Source: an uncultured Clostridia bacterium (lineage in GTDB: Bacteria; Bacillota; Clostridia; Christensenellales; Borkfalkiaceae). Taken from it: DNA of 64,000 bases. The DNA lies in NCBI GenBank assembly GCA_930989535.1, contig CAKNLK010000006.1, positions 49,814-113,813 of the forward strand. The letters are read 5' to 3'. The notes beneath the pieces are model-generated. The model ran no database searches. It had not been told where the DNA came from and saw only the letters and a list, made by a program, of their open reading frames with translations. Shown here in pieces: positions 17,075 through 26,019 of this stretch (positions are counted from its first letter, which is position 1; every line of letters begins with the position of its first letter). The position numbers and the translations under genes were made by a program.

Positions 17075-19510
17075 TTATACTTTAAGCGACTTTAAATTCC
17101 AAATGTTTTCGGCATATTCTTTGATACTTCTGTCCGCCGAAAAATATCCTGCCGCGGCGATATTGTTCAACGACATCTTCGCCCACTGCATTTTGTCCTG
17201 CGCATACAGCTGCTTGACGCGCTGCTGCGTCTTGTAATAGGATTCAAAATCCGCCATGCACATATACGGGTCGGCAACTGGCGCCCCCGTCAAAAGGTAA
17301 TTCGCCATATCCGAGAACGACTCGCCGTTGAATCCCTTAATCAACGATTCGATTACCCTGCGCAGCCGCTCGTCCTGGTTGTAGTACAGGCTTGCGTTAT
17401 ACCCCTTCGTCCACATTTCGTCAACTTCGTTTGCGCGCAGACCGAAAATAAAAATATTATCACTGCCGACGGCATTGTGCATCTCCACATTCGCACCGTC
17501 CATCGTGCCGATTGTGAGCGCACCGTTAATCATAAACTTCATGTTGCCGGTACCGCTCGCCTCTTTTCCCGCGAGGGATATCTGCTCGCTGACCTCCGCC
17601 GCCGGCATCATCACTTCCGACATCGTGACGTTGTAGTCTTCCATATAGACGACGTTGAGCTTCTCGTGAATCTTCGGGTTCTTCTTGATGTCCTCCGCCA
17701 GATAGCAAATCAATTTGATGATTTGCTTGGCTCGCAGATAGCCAGCAGCAGCTTTCGCCCCGAAAATAAAGGTCTGCGGCTGGATATCTATATCCGGATT
17801 CTCTCTCAAATCGTTGTACAGCGAAATGATGTTCATCACGTTCAAAAGCTGGCGCTTATACTCGTGCATGCGCTTTGCCTGAACGTCAAACACGGAATCC
17901 GCATCGATTGCAACGCCCTCTTGCTTTTGGACGTATTCCGCGAATTGCCTTTTTTTGATTTGCTTGATTTCACCCAATCTCTTTAAAACGCTCTTGTCGT
18001 TTTCAAATTTTTTGAACTCAGCGAGAACTTCCGAATTTTTGACATAACCGTCGCCGATGCAATCATTCAAAAGCCCGCAGAGTTCGGGATTGGATTGGCA
18101 CAGCCAGCGGCGATGCGCGATACCGTTCGTCACATTGGTGAATTTATCCGGCCACAGACGGTAGAACCCGCTGAAAATACTGTTTTTGATGATGTCGCTG
18201 TGCAACGCAGACACACCGTTGACCTTATGCGAGCCGATAACGCTCAAATTTGCCATGCGGATAATGCCGTTCGAGAGTACGGCCATGCTCTCAATGAGCT
18301 GGTGCTGCCCCGGATAGCGATCCCACAAATCGTTGCAGAATCTGCGGTTAATTTCCTTGATAATCATATGAATGCGGGGCAAGCGGCGGGCAATCAAATC
18401 TTCCTGCCATGTTTCGAGCGCCTCCGCCATCACGGTATGGTTGGTGTATGCAAACGTCGAAGTGGTTATCTTCCACGCATCGTCCCATGTGAAGCCGTTT
18501 TCGTCCATCAATATGCGCATCATCTCGGGGATTGCGAGCGCGGGATGCGTATCGTTGATATGAATCGCCGCCTGCTTGGGGAGCTGGTCGAGCGGCCCGT
18601 AGCGATGTTTGTGGTCGTTGATAATATTTTGCAAAGACGCCGAAACGAGGAAATACTGCTGCTTTAAGCGCAGAGATTTTCCCTCATAATGGTCGTCCGC
18701 CGGATACAGAACCTTGGAAATGACCTCCGCCTCGTTTTCCTCCTGCATGCAGCGCAGATAATCCCCCTGCGAAAAGAGCTTCATGTCGAAACGGGAGATG
18801 TTCCGAGCCCGCCACAACCGAAGCACCGATACCGCCTCGCTGTCCTTGCCCGAAATCATCATATCGTAGGCGACCGCCTCAACCTCTTTATATCCGCCGT
18901 AGGTGACTTTTAAGCCGTTCTCCGACCAATTTTCCTGCACCCAGCCGTCGAATTTGACCGTGCAGGATTTGTCGCTGCGCTGAATGAGCCACACTTCCCC
19001 GCCGGGCAGCCAGATATCGGGCAACTCCATCTGCCACCCGTCCACTATCTTTTGTTTAAACAGGCCGTATTCATAGCGGATGGAAAAGCCCATAGCGGGA
19101 TAATCTCCGGTAGCTAACGCGTCCATAAAGCAGGCAGCCAGGCGGCCGAGGCCGCCGTTGCCGAGCCCCGCATCCGGCTCCTGTTCATATAAATCTTCCA
19201 AAGTCAAATCGAAGTATTTCAGCGCTTTGGAATATTCTTCCGCCAAGCCGAGATTGTAAATATTGTTTTTCAGGGATTTGCCAAGCAAAAACTCCATACA
19301 GAGATAATACACCCGCTTGCCCTTCTTCGCCTTCATTACCTTATGAAACTGTTGGCGCTTTTCGAGCAAAATATCCCGCACACTCATTACGACGGCCTTG
19401 TAAATTTGCTCGCGCGAGGCCTCCTTGGGCGAAACGCCGAAATATCTCGACAATTTCCCTTGAATTAACAGCTGTACTTCTTTTTCGGTAATGCTTTCCG
19501 TATTGCTCAT
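17075..19510 (-). CDS. glgP: Glycogen/starch/alpha-glucan phosphorylase
   Basis: Releases glucose-1-phosphate from glycogen ends with pyridoxal phosphate. The start at 19510 (MSNTESITEK) follows GAGGAG; the upstream in-frame TTG is part of that site. The 811-residue length is standard. Family marks are GNGGLGRLAACFMDA, HINDTHPALAIPEMMR, RRWLCQSNPEL, and EASGTGNMKFMING holding the cofactor lysine. Fifth gene of the glycogen operon, 25 bp after glgA. Confidence 0.97.
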   Translation of the reverse strand: MSNTESITEKEVQLLIQGKLSRYFGVSPKEASREQIYKAVVMSVRDILLEKRQQFHKVMKAKKGKRVYYLCMEFLLGKSLKNNIYNLGLAEEYSKALKYFDLTLEDLYEQEPDAGLGNGGLGRLAACFMDALATGDYPAMGFSIRYEYGLFKQKIVDGWQMELPDIWLPGGEVWLIQRSDKSCTVKFDGWVQENWSENGLKVTYGGYKEVEAVAYDMMISGKDSEAVSVLRLWRARNISRFDMKLFSQGDYLRCMQEENEAEVISKVLYPADDHYEGKSLRLKQQYFLVSASLQNIINDHKHRYGPLDQLPKQAAIHINDTHPALAIPEMMRILMDENGFTWDDAWKITTSTFAYTNHTVMAEALETWQEDLIARRLPRIHMIIKEINRRFCNDLWDRYPGQHQLIESMAVLSNGIIRMANLSVIGSHKVNGVSALHSDIIKNSIFSGFYRLWPDKFTNVTNGIAHRRWLCQSNPELCGLLNDCIGDGYVKNSEVLAEFKKFENDKSVLKRLGEIKQIKKRQFAEYVQKQEGVAIDADSVFDVQAKRMHEYKRQLLNVMNIISLYNDLRENPDIDIQPQTFIFGAKAAAGYLRAKQIIKLICYLAEDIKKNPKIHEKLNVVYMEDYNVTMSEVMMPAAEVSEQISLAGKEASGTGNMKFMINGALTIGTMDGANVEMHNAVGSDNIFIFGLRANEVDEMWTKGYNASLYYNQDERLRRVIESLIKGFNGESFSDMANYLLTGAPVADPYMCMADFESYYKTQQRVKQLYAQDKMQWAKMSLNNIAAAGYFSADRSIKEYAENIWNLKSLKV

Positions 19511-19535
19511 GTCCCTACTCCTCAATCCGTTAAAA

Positions 19536-21074
19536 TTATCTCAGCATTTCCCCGTACATTTTTTCGTATTCTTTCGCAGAACGCGACCAACTGAAATCGA
19601 CCGACATCACCCGCTTTACGAGCTTTTGCCACTCTTCCCTGTTGTTGTAATCATTGAGCGCTTCGCGAATCACATAGAGCATATCGTAAGCGTTGTAATT
19701 CGCGAACGTATACCCGTTGCCGCCGTTTCCGACCGGTTTGATACTGTCGTATAATCCGCCCGTCTCGCGCACAATCGGCACGGCGCCGTAGCGGCTCGCA
19801 ATCATCTGCGACAGGCCGCAGGGCTCCGATTTGGACGGCATAAGGAACAAGTCTGCCCCCGAATAGATTTTCCGAGACAAATCGGGGTTGAACGCGATTA
19901 CGGCGACAAACTTCCCGACATAGCGCCTCGCCAAATCGGTAAAATAATTTTCGTACGCCGAATCCCCTTTCCCGAGGATTATGACCTGAACGTCCTGCCT
20001 CAGCACCTCCTCAATTACCGCTCGAACGAGGTCTAAGCCTTTATGCGCCACCAGGCGCGAAATGACGGCGATAACCGGCGTATCCGGTTTGACGGGCAGG
20101 TTAAACATCTTTTGCAGCTCTTCTTTGCACCGCTTTTTCGGCTCAATATTTTCGGCGCTGTAATGGCTGAAAACCGAGCGGTCTGTCTCGGGGTTATACG
20201 ATTCGGTGTCGATACCGTTTAAGATCCCGAACAGCTTGAATTCGTTGCGGCGCACGATGGGATCGAGCCCGTGCGCATAATACGGTTCTTTGATTTCCTG
20301 CGCGTAGTGCGGGCTGACCGTCGAAAATTTTTCGCTGCATTCGATTGCCGCCTTCATCAGATTGATGCACTTGTTGTATTCGAGCAGATATTTCCACGAA
20401 TTGGATATGCCGAACAAATCCTCCAAAATATCCAGCGAATATTTCCCCTGGTATTCGATATTGTGAATCGTAAACAGGGAGCGGATATATTGGTATTCCG
20501 GGCGGAAACAGTAAATCGTCTTCAGATACACGGAAGCGAGCGCCGCCTGCCAATCGTGGCAGTGCATGATATCGGGATAGAAATTCAAAAACGGCATGAT
20601 TTCCATCACGCTGCGGCAGAAATACGCAAAGCGCTCGCCGTCGTCGTAGTACCCGTAGCACCCCGGCCGCTTGAAGTAGTATTCGTTGTCGATAAAATAG
20701 AATACGACGCCGTCCGATTCGTAGCTGAATATGCCGCAATATTGGTTGCGCCACGCCAACGGCACGAAAATATTGCCGAGATATTTGAATTTATTCCGAT
20801 AATCCCACGAGATGTCCGAATACAGCGGAATGACGACGCGGATATCGAGCTCATCGTTTTTCGCAAGAGCTTTCGAAAGCGAGCCAATCACTTCCGCCAA
20901 GCCGCCCGTAGCGATAAAGGGAGTCGCTTCCGAGGCGACAAACAGAATCTTCTTTTTCGGCGCGACGACGATTTCCCCTACCTTACTCGCCTCAACGGCG
21001 GCTTCGGCCGCGGGAACAGCTTTCATCTCTGCTGTTTGTTCAGTTACCGTCTGTTGTTTCTTTTTAGCAGGCAT
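19536..21074 (-). CDS. glgA: Glycogen synthase (GT5)
   Basis: Adds glucose from ADP-glucose to glycogen. At 512 residues it is about 35 longer than usual because of an Ala/Lys/Glu-rich N-terminal tail (1-42) before ILFVASEATPF. The substrate loop reads ATGGLAEV where K-T/V-GGL is normal, i.e. Ala in place of the lysine that contacts ADP-glucose in E. coli GlgA. The rest is regular: HCHDWQAAL, FTIHNIEYQG, and the SEPCGLSQMIASRYG nucleotide-sugar motif. AAGGAGGAT precedes the start. It follows glgD by 39 bp. Confidence 0.95.
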   Translation of the reverse strand: MPAKKKQQTVTEQTAEMKAVPAAEAAVEASKVGEIVVAPKKKILFVASEATPFIATGGLAEVIGSLSKALAKNDELDIRVVIPLYSDISWDYRNKFKYLGNIFVPLAWRNQYCGIFSYESDGVVFYFIDNEYYFKRPGCYGYYDDGERFAYFCRSVMEIMPFLNFYPDIMHCHDWQAALASVYLKTIYCFRPEYQYIRSLFTIHNIEYQGKYSLDILEDLFGISNSWKYLLEYNKCINLMKAAIECSEKFSTVSPHYAQEIKEPYYAHGLDPIVRRNEFKLFGILNGIDTESYNPETDRSVFSHYSAENIEPKKRCKEELQKMFNLPVKPDTPVIAVISRLVAHKGLDLVRAVIEEVLRQDVQVIILGKGDSAYENYFTDLARRYVGKFVAVIAFNPDLSRKIYSGADLFLMPSKSEPCGLSQMIASRYGAVPIVRETGGLYDSIKPVGNGGNGYTFANYNAYDMLYVIREALNDYNNREEWQKLVKRVMSVDFSWSRSAKEYEKMYGEMLR

Positions 21075-21113
21075 ATACGCTCATCCTCCTTATCGTTTTC
21101 TTATAAATGGAGC

Positions 21114-22217
21114 TCAAACCATGCTTCCCTTGGGAAGAAAATACGGCTGGACTTCGCACCCGGATAGGTTGCGCCTGTCCCGAATAACGACGTTTTTATC
21201 CGTCACGACACAGTTCAAAGATACGTTTTCGCCGATTACCGTATCCTGCATGATGATGGAATTCTTAATAACCGAACCCTTCCCGACCTTTACGCCGCGG
21301 AAAAGGATACTGTTTTCGACCGTTCCTTCGACGATGCAGCCGTCTGAAACCAATGCGTTATTCAGCACGGCGCCGTCCCCGTATTTCGACGGCGCGGAAT
21401 CGCGCACCTTCGTATAGATGTCGCGCGCGCCGAAAAGTTCGTCGCGAACCGACTTGTCCAAAAGCTCCATATTGTGTTTATAATAGGAGCCGAACGAATC
21501 GATTGTCGCATAATACCCGTTAAAATCGTAGGCATACACCTTGAGGCTCTTCAGATTCTTCATGATAACGTCCTCACGGAAGCTGTTGTATCCGCGGGCA
21601 ATCGCATCGTTGATGATATTCAAGAGAAAGCTGCGGCCTATCACCATGATATTGCTGTAATAATGGGAGCGACCGACAACTCTTTCGTTGATTTTCAATC
21701 CCGTTACGCGGTTCGCTTCGTCCGTATCGACGATTGTATAGAAATCGGAATTGGCGATATCTTCGGTGTGGCAGACAATCGTAATGTCCGCCTGTTTACC
21801 CTCATGATAATCAATTATGTCTGTAAAATCCATGCGGTATACGCCGTCGCAATCGCACAGGATAACATAATCTTCGTTTCTGCGGCTCAAAAAGCCGGTG
21901 ATGCCCTTGAGCGCCTCCAAACGGTTTTTATACAGCCCGCCGTTTTCGTTGCCGAACGGGGGCAGAAGCACGAGGCCGCCCGTTTTGCGCGCCAAATCCC
22001 AATCTTTGCCGCTGCCGAGGTGATCCATTAACGACTGGTAATTGTTTTTCGTAATGATGCCGACCGTCGTAACTCCCGAATTGACCAGATTGGAGAGGGC
22101 GAAATCGATTAACCTGTACCTACCGCCGTACGGGAGAGAGCCCATCGTCCTCTGGCGGGACAACTCGGGCACATTTTCATCGTGGATATTGGAAAATACT
22201 ACTCCTACTGCCGACAT
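21114..22217 (-). CDS. glgD: GlgD subunit of glucose-1-phosphate adenylyltransferase
   Basis: Non-catalytic or regulatory partner of GlgC in Firmicutes. At 367 residues it has the nucleotidyltransferase fold but the N-terminal loop reads FSNIHDENVPELS instead of LAGGxGxRL, the usual GlgD feature; RTMGSLPYGGRYRLIDFALSN follows. The C-terminal third carries left-handed beta-helix hexapeptides (ENSILFRGVKVGKGS, IIMQDTVIG). A GGGGAGG site overlaps the end of glgC and only two bases separate the genes, which suits 1:1 subunit supply. Confidence 0.95.
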   Translation of the reverse strand: MSAVGVVFSNIHDENVPELSRQRTMGSLPYGGRYRLIDFALSNLVNSGVTTVGIITKNNYQSLMDHLGSGKDWDLARKTGGLVLLPPFGNENGGLYKNRLEALKGITGFLSRRNEDYVILCDCDGVYRMDFTDIIDYHEGKQADITIVCHTEDIANSDFYTIVDTDEANRVTGLKINERVVGRSHYYSNIMVIGRSFLLNIINDAIARGYNSFREDVIMKNLKSLKVYAYDFNGYYATIDSFGSYYKHNMELLDKSVRDELFGARDIYTKVRDSAPSKYGDGAVLNNALVSDGCIVEGTVENSILFRGVKVGKGSVIKNSIIMQDTVIGENVSLNCVVTDKNVVIRDRRNLSGCEVQPYFLPKGSMV

Positions 22218-22219
22218 AA

Positions 22220-23425
22220 TTACGCTTCCTCCCCTGGCTGAATATTTTTATCTACGATGGCGCCGTCCGAAACTTTGGCGCCCTTTCCGATTGTCACGTT
22301 TCTGCCGAGCACGGTAATGCCCTTTGCCATATCCTTGTCGGCGCCGACGAGCGCATCTTCACCGACAACTACGTCCTCATCGATGATGGAATAATTGACC
22401 GCCGCACCCGCCTTGACCGTGGTGCCGCTCATAATCACCGAATCTTTGACCGCGGCGCCTTTTTCGATTACGACGTTGCTGGACAGGACAGAATTTTTCA
22501 CTTCGCCGTATATCTCGCAACCGAGCGCGACCATGGAATTCTGCACCGACGCACCCGCCCCGATATATTCGGGAGGCGCGAGCGGATTCCTCGAATGAAT
22601 TTTCCACGCGGGGTCTGCGACGTCGAACACGGGCGTCTCTCCGAGCAAATCCATATTCGCTTCCCACAGCGACGAGATGGTTCCGACATCCTTCCAATAC
22701 CCGTCGAACTGATAGGCAAACATCCTTTCGCCGGCTGCCAACATCTTCGGCAATATATTTTTGCCGAAATCCTTGGAAGATTCGGGATCGTCGTCGTCCT
22801 CTTCCAAATATTTATACATCTTCTCCGCTGTAAATATATATACCCCCATGGAAGCGAGCGTGCTCTTGGGTTGCTTCGGCTTCTCCTCAAACTCATAGAT
22901 GGAGCCGTCCGCATTCGTATTCAAAATTCCGAAGCGCGACGCCTCCTTCAGCGGCACCTCGATGGCGGCGATTGTGCAATCCGCCTCGGCATCGATATGC
23001 GCCCGCAGCATCTTGCTGTAATCCATTTTGTAGATATGGTCGCCCGAAAGTATCAAGACATATTCGGGGTTATACATTTTGATAAAATTGATGTTTTGAT
23101 AAATCGCATTCGCCGTTCCCTCGTACCAAGCGGACTTCGATTTCTTCTGATACGGTGAAAGAACATGAACGCCGCCGAACGCGCGGTCGAGATCCCACGG
23201 CTGCCCGTTGCCGATATATTCGTTGAGCAACAGCGGCTGGTACTGCGTCAAAACGCCGACCGTATCGATGCCGGAGTTGATGCAGTTGGAGAGCGGAAAA
23301 TCGATGATACGGTACTTCGCCCCGAACGGAACTGCCGGCTTCGCGATATTGTTCGTCAGGGCATACAGGCGGCTGCCCTGCCCTCCGGCAAGCAACATTG
23401 CTACGCATTCTTTCTTTCTTTGCAT
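22220..23425 (-). CDS. glgC: Glucose-1-phosphate adenylyltransferase, catalytic subunit
   Basis: Makes ADP-glucose, the committed step of glycogen synthesis. The start at 23425 ([10 protein letters not shown]) follows TGGGGGTT. 401 residues: [10 protein letters not shown] binding loop, [32 protein letters not shown] with the metal-binding Asp, FEEKPKQP, and a C-terminal beta-helix with hexapeptide repeats. Second gene of the glycogen operon, 64 bp after glgB. Confidence 0.97.
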   Translation of the reverse strand: MQRKKECVAMLLAGGQGSRLYALTNNIAKPAVPFGAKYRIIDFPLSNCINSGIDTVGVLTQYQPLLLNEYIGNGQPWDLDRAFGGVHVLSPYQKKSKSAWYEGTANAIYQNINFIKMYNPEYVLILSGDHIYKMDYSKMLRAHIDAEADCTIAAIEVPLKEASRFGILNTNADGSIYEFEEKPKQPKSTLASMGVYIFTAEKMYKYLEEDDDDPESSKDFGKNILPKMLAAGERMFAYQFDGYWKDVGTISSLWEANMDLLGETPVFDVADPAWKIHSRNPLAPPEYIGAGASVQNSMVALGCEIYGEVKNSVLSSNVVIEKGAAVKDSVIMSGTTVKAGAAVNYSIIDEDVVVGEDALVGADKDMAKGITVLGRNVTIGKGAKVSDGAIVDKNIQPGEEA

Positions 23426-23489
23426 ATTGAACCCCCACAATATATAATAAAATATTTTTGATACTCTATCCGCCCCGCAATGCGCGGCA

Positions 23490-25367
23490 TTAAAGGATTT
23501 TCTGCAAGTATACGCACGTCAGCTTCGGCAGTTCGATCTTAATCGAATATTCTCTGCCGTGGCTGTGCTTTCTCTCCGTGTTGAAGATGCGCTTCGACAT
23601 TTCGCCCAATCCGCCGTATTTCGGATTGTCGGTATTGAATACCACCTTATATTTGCCCTTCGGCACGCCGAGGCGATACCCTTCCGCCTTCGCACCCGAA
23701 AAGTTGATTACAACGAGATATTCGTTTCCGGCTCTATCGCGGCGCATATACGCAAGCATATTCCTGTCCGCGTCGTCGGGAGCAATCCATTCGAAACCGT
23801 CCCAGGAATCTTCGATTTCATAGAAGGCGGGCGTTTCGCGGTACAGCTTGTTGAGCGCCGCATTCATATCGGAAAGTTTTTGGTGCAGAGGATATTCTTT
23901 GAGGAAAAACTCCAGCCCTTCTTTGTAGTCCCATTCCTTGAACTGCCCGTATTCGCACCCCATAAAGAGCAGTTTTTTGCCGGGGTGTGACATCATGAAC
24001 CCCATAAAGGCGCGCAGATTGGCAAATTTATCCTCGTAATTTCCCGGCATCTTGTCGATTAACGAGCGCTTCCCGTACACGACCTCGTCGTGCGAGATGG
24101 GCAAAACGTAGTTCTCCGTAAAGGCGTACATCATCGAAAAGGTCAGTTTATTGTGGTTGCCCTTGCGGAAATACGGGTCTGTCTGCATATAATCGAGGAC
24201 GTCGTTCATCCACCCCATATTCCATTTGAAGTTGAAACCAAGCCCGCCGATATCCACGGGTTTGGTGACGAGCGGCCAAGCGGTCGATTCCTCCGCAATC
24301 ATGAGCGCGTTCGGAAATTCTGAAAAGACGGTCGAATTGAGGCGCCGCAAAAACTCGATGGCCTCTAAGTTTTTATTTTCCCCATACTTGTTCGGGAGCC
24401 ATTCGCCCGGCTTTTTGTCGTAATCGAGGTAGAGCATGGAAGCCACCGCGTCCACGCGCAGTCCGTCGATATGGAATTTATCGAAGAAAAATACCGCATT
24501 CGAAATGAGAAAGGACAGTACCTCGCTCCGCCCGTAATCGAAGCGGCGGGTTCCCCAACTCTTGTGCTCCTGCCTATCCCACGCGGGGCTCTCATACAGC
24601 GGCTGCCCGTCGAACTCGTACAAACCGTGCGCATCCTTGGGGAAATGTGCCGGAACCCAGTCCATAATTACGCCGATGCCGTTCTGATGGCACGCGTCGA
24701 CCAGCCGCATAAAGTCATGCGGCGTGCCCAGGCGGGAAGTGATCGCATAATACCCCGTGACCTGATACCCCCACGAGCCGTCGTACGGGTATTCGCAAAG
24801 GGGCATAAACTCGACGTGCGTATATCCCATCTCCTTCAGATACGGAATCAGATCTTCGACCAGTTTATCGAAGTTGAAATAATTTCCGTCGGCATACTGC
24901 CGCCAGGAAAGCGCGTTCATTTCATAGATATTCATCGGGGAAGAATAAATATTCTTTGAACGGCGCGTTTTCATATATTCCTTATCCGCCCAGCGATACC
25001 CTTCCAAATCAAAAGTTTTTGACGCCGTTTTGGAGGGCGTTTCGGCATGAAAAGCATACGGATCGGCCTTGTACAAAAAGCGCCCGTCTGCCGTGCGGAT
25101 ACAGTATTTATAGACGGAATATTCTTTCATGCCGGGGATAAACAGTTCGAAAGTTTCGCCGTCGAGCAGCCTGTCCATCTTGTTTGCCTCGGGATCCCAG
25201 CCGTTGAAATCCCCCACGACCGAAACTTCTTCCGCATGCGGTGCCCATACGCGAAACACATAGCCCTTTTTTCCGTCCTCTTTATCCGGGTGAGCGCCGA
25301 AAAAATCGTAGGCTTTGAAATTTTTGCCGTGATGATATACATACAGCGGAAAATCGACCGTCTGCAT
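23490..25367 (-). CDS. glgB: 1,4-alpha-glucan branching enzyme (GH13)
   Basis: Introduces alpha-1,6 branches into glycogen. 625 residues: N-terminal CBM48 (about 15-115, with [21 protein letters not shown]), then the GH13 barrel with WVPAHFPKD, nucleophile in [10 protein letters not shown], acid/base in [10 protein letters not shown] and [10 protein letters not shown], then a C-terminal beta domain. ACGGAGGA precedes the ATG. It is the first gene of the glycogen operon and directly follows a strong promoter. Confidence 0.97.
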   Translation of the reverse strand: MQTVDFPLYVYHHGKNFKAYDFFGAHPDKEDGKKGYVFRVWAPHAEEVSVVGDFNGWDPEANKMDRLLDGETFELFIPGMKEYSVYKYCIRTADGRFLYKADPYAFHAETPSKTASKTFDLEGYRWADKEYMKTRRSKNIYSSPMNIYEMNALSWRQYADGNYFNFDKLVEDLIPYLKEMGYTHVEFMPLCEYPYDGSWGYQVTGYYAITSRLGTPHDFMRLVDACHQNGIGVIMDWVPAHFPKDAHGLYEFDGQPLYESPAWDRQEHKSWGTRRFDYGRSEVLSFLISNAVFFFDKFHIDGLRVDAVASMLYLDYDKKPGEWLPNKYGENKNLEAIEFLRRLNSTVFSEFPNALMIAEESTAWPLVTKPVDIGGLGFNFKWNMGWMNDVLDYMQTDPYFRKGNHNKLTFSMMYAFTENYVLPISHDEVVYGKRSLIDKMPGNYEDKFANLRAFMGFMMSHPGKKLLFMGCEYGQFKEWDYKEGLEFFLKEYPLHQKLSDMNAALNKLYRETPAFYEIEDSWDGFEWIAPDDADRNMLAYMRRDRAGNEYLVVINFSGAKAEGYRLGVPKGKYKVVFNTDNPKYGGLGEMSKRIFNTERKHSHGREYSIKIELPKLTCVYLQKIL

Positions 25368-25405
25368 CTCATTCCTCCGTAAATCAATCTGAAACTTCTA
25401 TTATT

Positions 25406-25434
25406 ATTATACAATAAATCGGGCGCGTTTTCAA
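25406..25434 (-). promoter_or_regulatory. Promoter of the glycogen operon
   Basis: Minus strand TTGAAA (25429-25434), 17-bp spacer, TATAAT (25406-25411), 39 bp before glgB. No other good promoter is seen until the lipoprotein pair, which suggests a six-gene message. Confidence 0.85.
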
Positions 25435-25660
25435 TAGTTCGTTAAAAAAAATTGAAACAATTTCTGACGCGGCAGTAAATAATTTTTACATTTATGGTAT
25501 AATTCGTCGGATTTACCGAAACGCTCAGACATGAGCTGCCGGAAAATTTTTAAAATCATCAATTTTATAAATAAAAATGGTTGTAAAATTTTTATCGTTA
25601 TGGTATAATAATTTCACTTGCGGCAATCGGAAAGCACATTGCACTTCCAATACCGTATAT
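25435..25660. other. Intergenic region between glgB and tRNA-Val
   Basis: AT-rich, no gene. Two plus-strand TTATGGTATAAT blocks occur (25492-25503 and 25598-25609). The second has a proper -35 and serves the tRNA; the first lacks a clear -35. Confidence 0.5.
25581..25609 (+). promoter_or_regulatory. Promoter for tRNA-Val (and probably tRNA-Thr)
   Basis: TTGTAA (25581-25586), 17-bp spacer, TGGTATAAT extended -10 (25604-25609), 51 bp before the tRNA. Confidence 0.8.
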
Positions 25661-25737
25661 GGAGGCATAGCTCAGTTGGTTAGAGCGCTCGCTTCACATG
25701 CGAGAGGTCGTAGGTTCGAGTCCTACTGTCTCTACCA
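25661..25737 (+). tRNA. tRNA-Val (anticodon CAC)
   Basis: 77 nt including encoded CCA. Acceptor GGAGGCA against TGTCTCT (with G-T pairs), D-arm TAGCTCAGTTGGTTAGAGC, anticodon stem CTCGC/GCGAG with loop TTCACAT, and GGTTCGAGTCC T-arm. Confidence 0.95.
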
Positions 25738-25750
25738 TTTTCCGAGCGAC

Positions 25751-25774
25751 GCGGCCCGAGAAATTTCGGGCCGC
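25751..25774 (+). terminator. GC-rich hairpin between the two tRNAs
   Basis: GCGGCCCGA pairs with TCGGGCCGC over a six-base loop. The T-run comes only 10 bases later (ATTTTTT), so it may be a processing or partial termination signal between tRNA-Val and tRNA-Thr. Confidence 0.55.
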
Positions 25775-25802
25775 CTGCAAGATAATTTTTTGTACTTTAA
25801 TT

Positions 25803-25878
25803 GCTGATATGGCTCAGTAGGTAGAGCACGTCCTTGGTAAGGACGAGGTCGCGGGTTCAAATCCCGCTATCAGCTCCA
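25803..25878 (+). tRNA. tRNA-Thr (anticodon GGT)
   Basis: 76 nt with encoded CCA. Acceptor GCTGATA against TATCAGC, anticodon stem CGTCC/GGACG with loop TTGGTAA, and T-arm GCGGGTTCAAATCCCGC. Confidence 0.95.
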
Positions 25879-25884
25879 CATTCC

Positions 25885-25908
25885 GAACACCGAAGACATT
25901 CGGTGTTC
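25885..25908 (+). terminator. Terminator after tRNA-Thr
   Basis: A 10-bp stem GAACACCGAA/TTCGGTGTTC with a four-base loop followed by TCTTTCGTTT. Confidence 0.85.
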
Positions 25909-25941
25909 TCTTTCGTTTATCGACTAAAACCACGGCGAAGG

Positions 25942-25982
25942 AAAAACAGGCGAACAGCATAAAAAGCTGTTCGCCTGTTTTT
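25942..25982 (-). terminator. Terminator of the glycoside operon
   Basis: A 17-bp perfect stem (AAAAACAGGCGAACAGC and complement, seven-base loop) with A/T runs on both sides, so it can work for both strands. It lies 37 bp after the GH78 stop. Confidence 0.9.
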
Positions 25983-26019
25983 AACGTCTTTTAGCCGCTT
26001 CCGTATGAAACGCCATCTT

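Noticed and set aside
25420..25440. Possible catabolite-response (cre) site at the glgB promoter
   Set aside because: TGAAAACGC matches only half of the cre consensus; three mismatches in the second half.
25492..25503. First TTATGGTATAAT block as a second promoter
   Set aside because: No acceptable -35 and no gene directly downstream; mentioned only in the gap entry.
25577..25807. 76-codon frame across tRNA-Val
   Set aside because: Consists mostly of the tRNA gene and its promoter.
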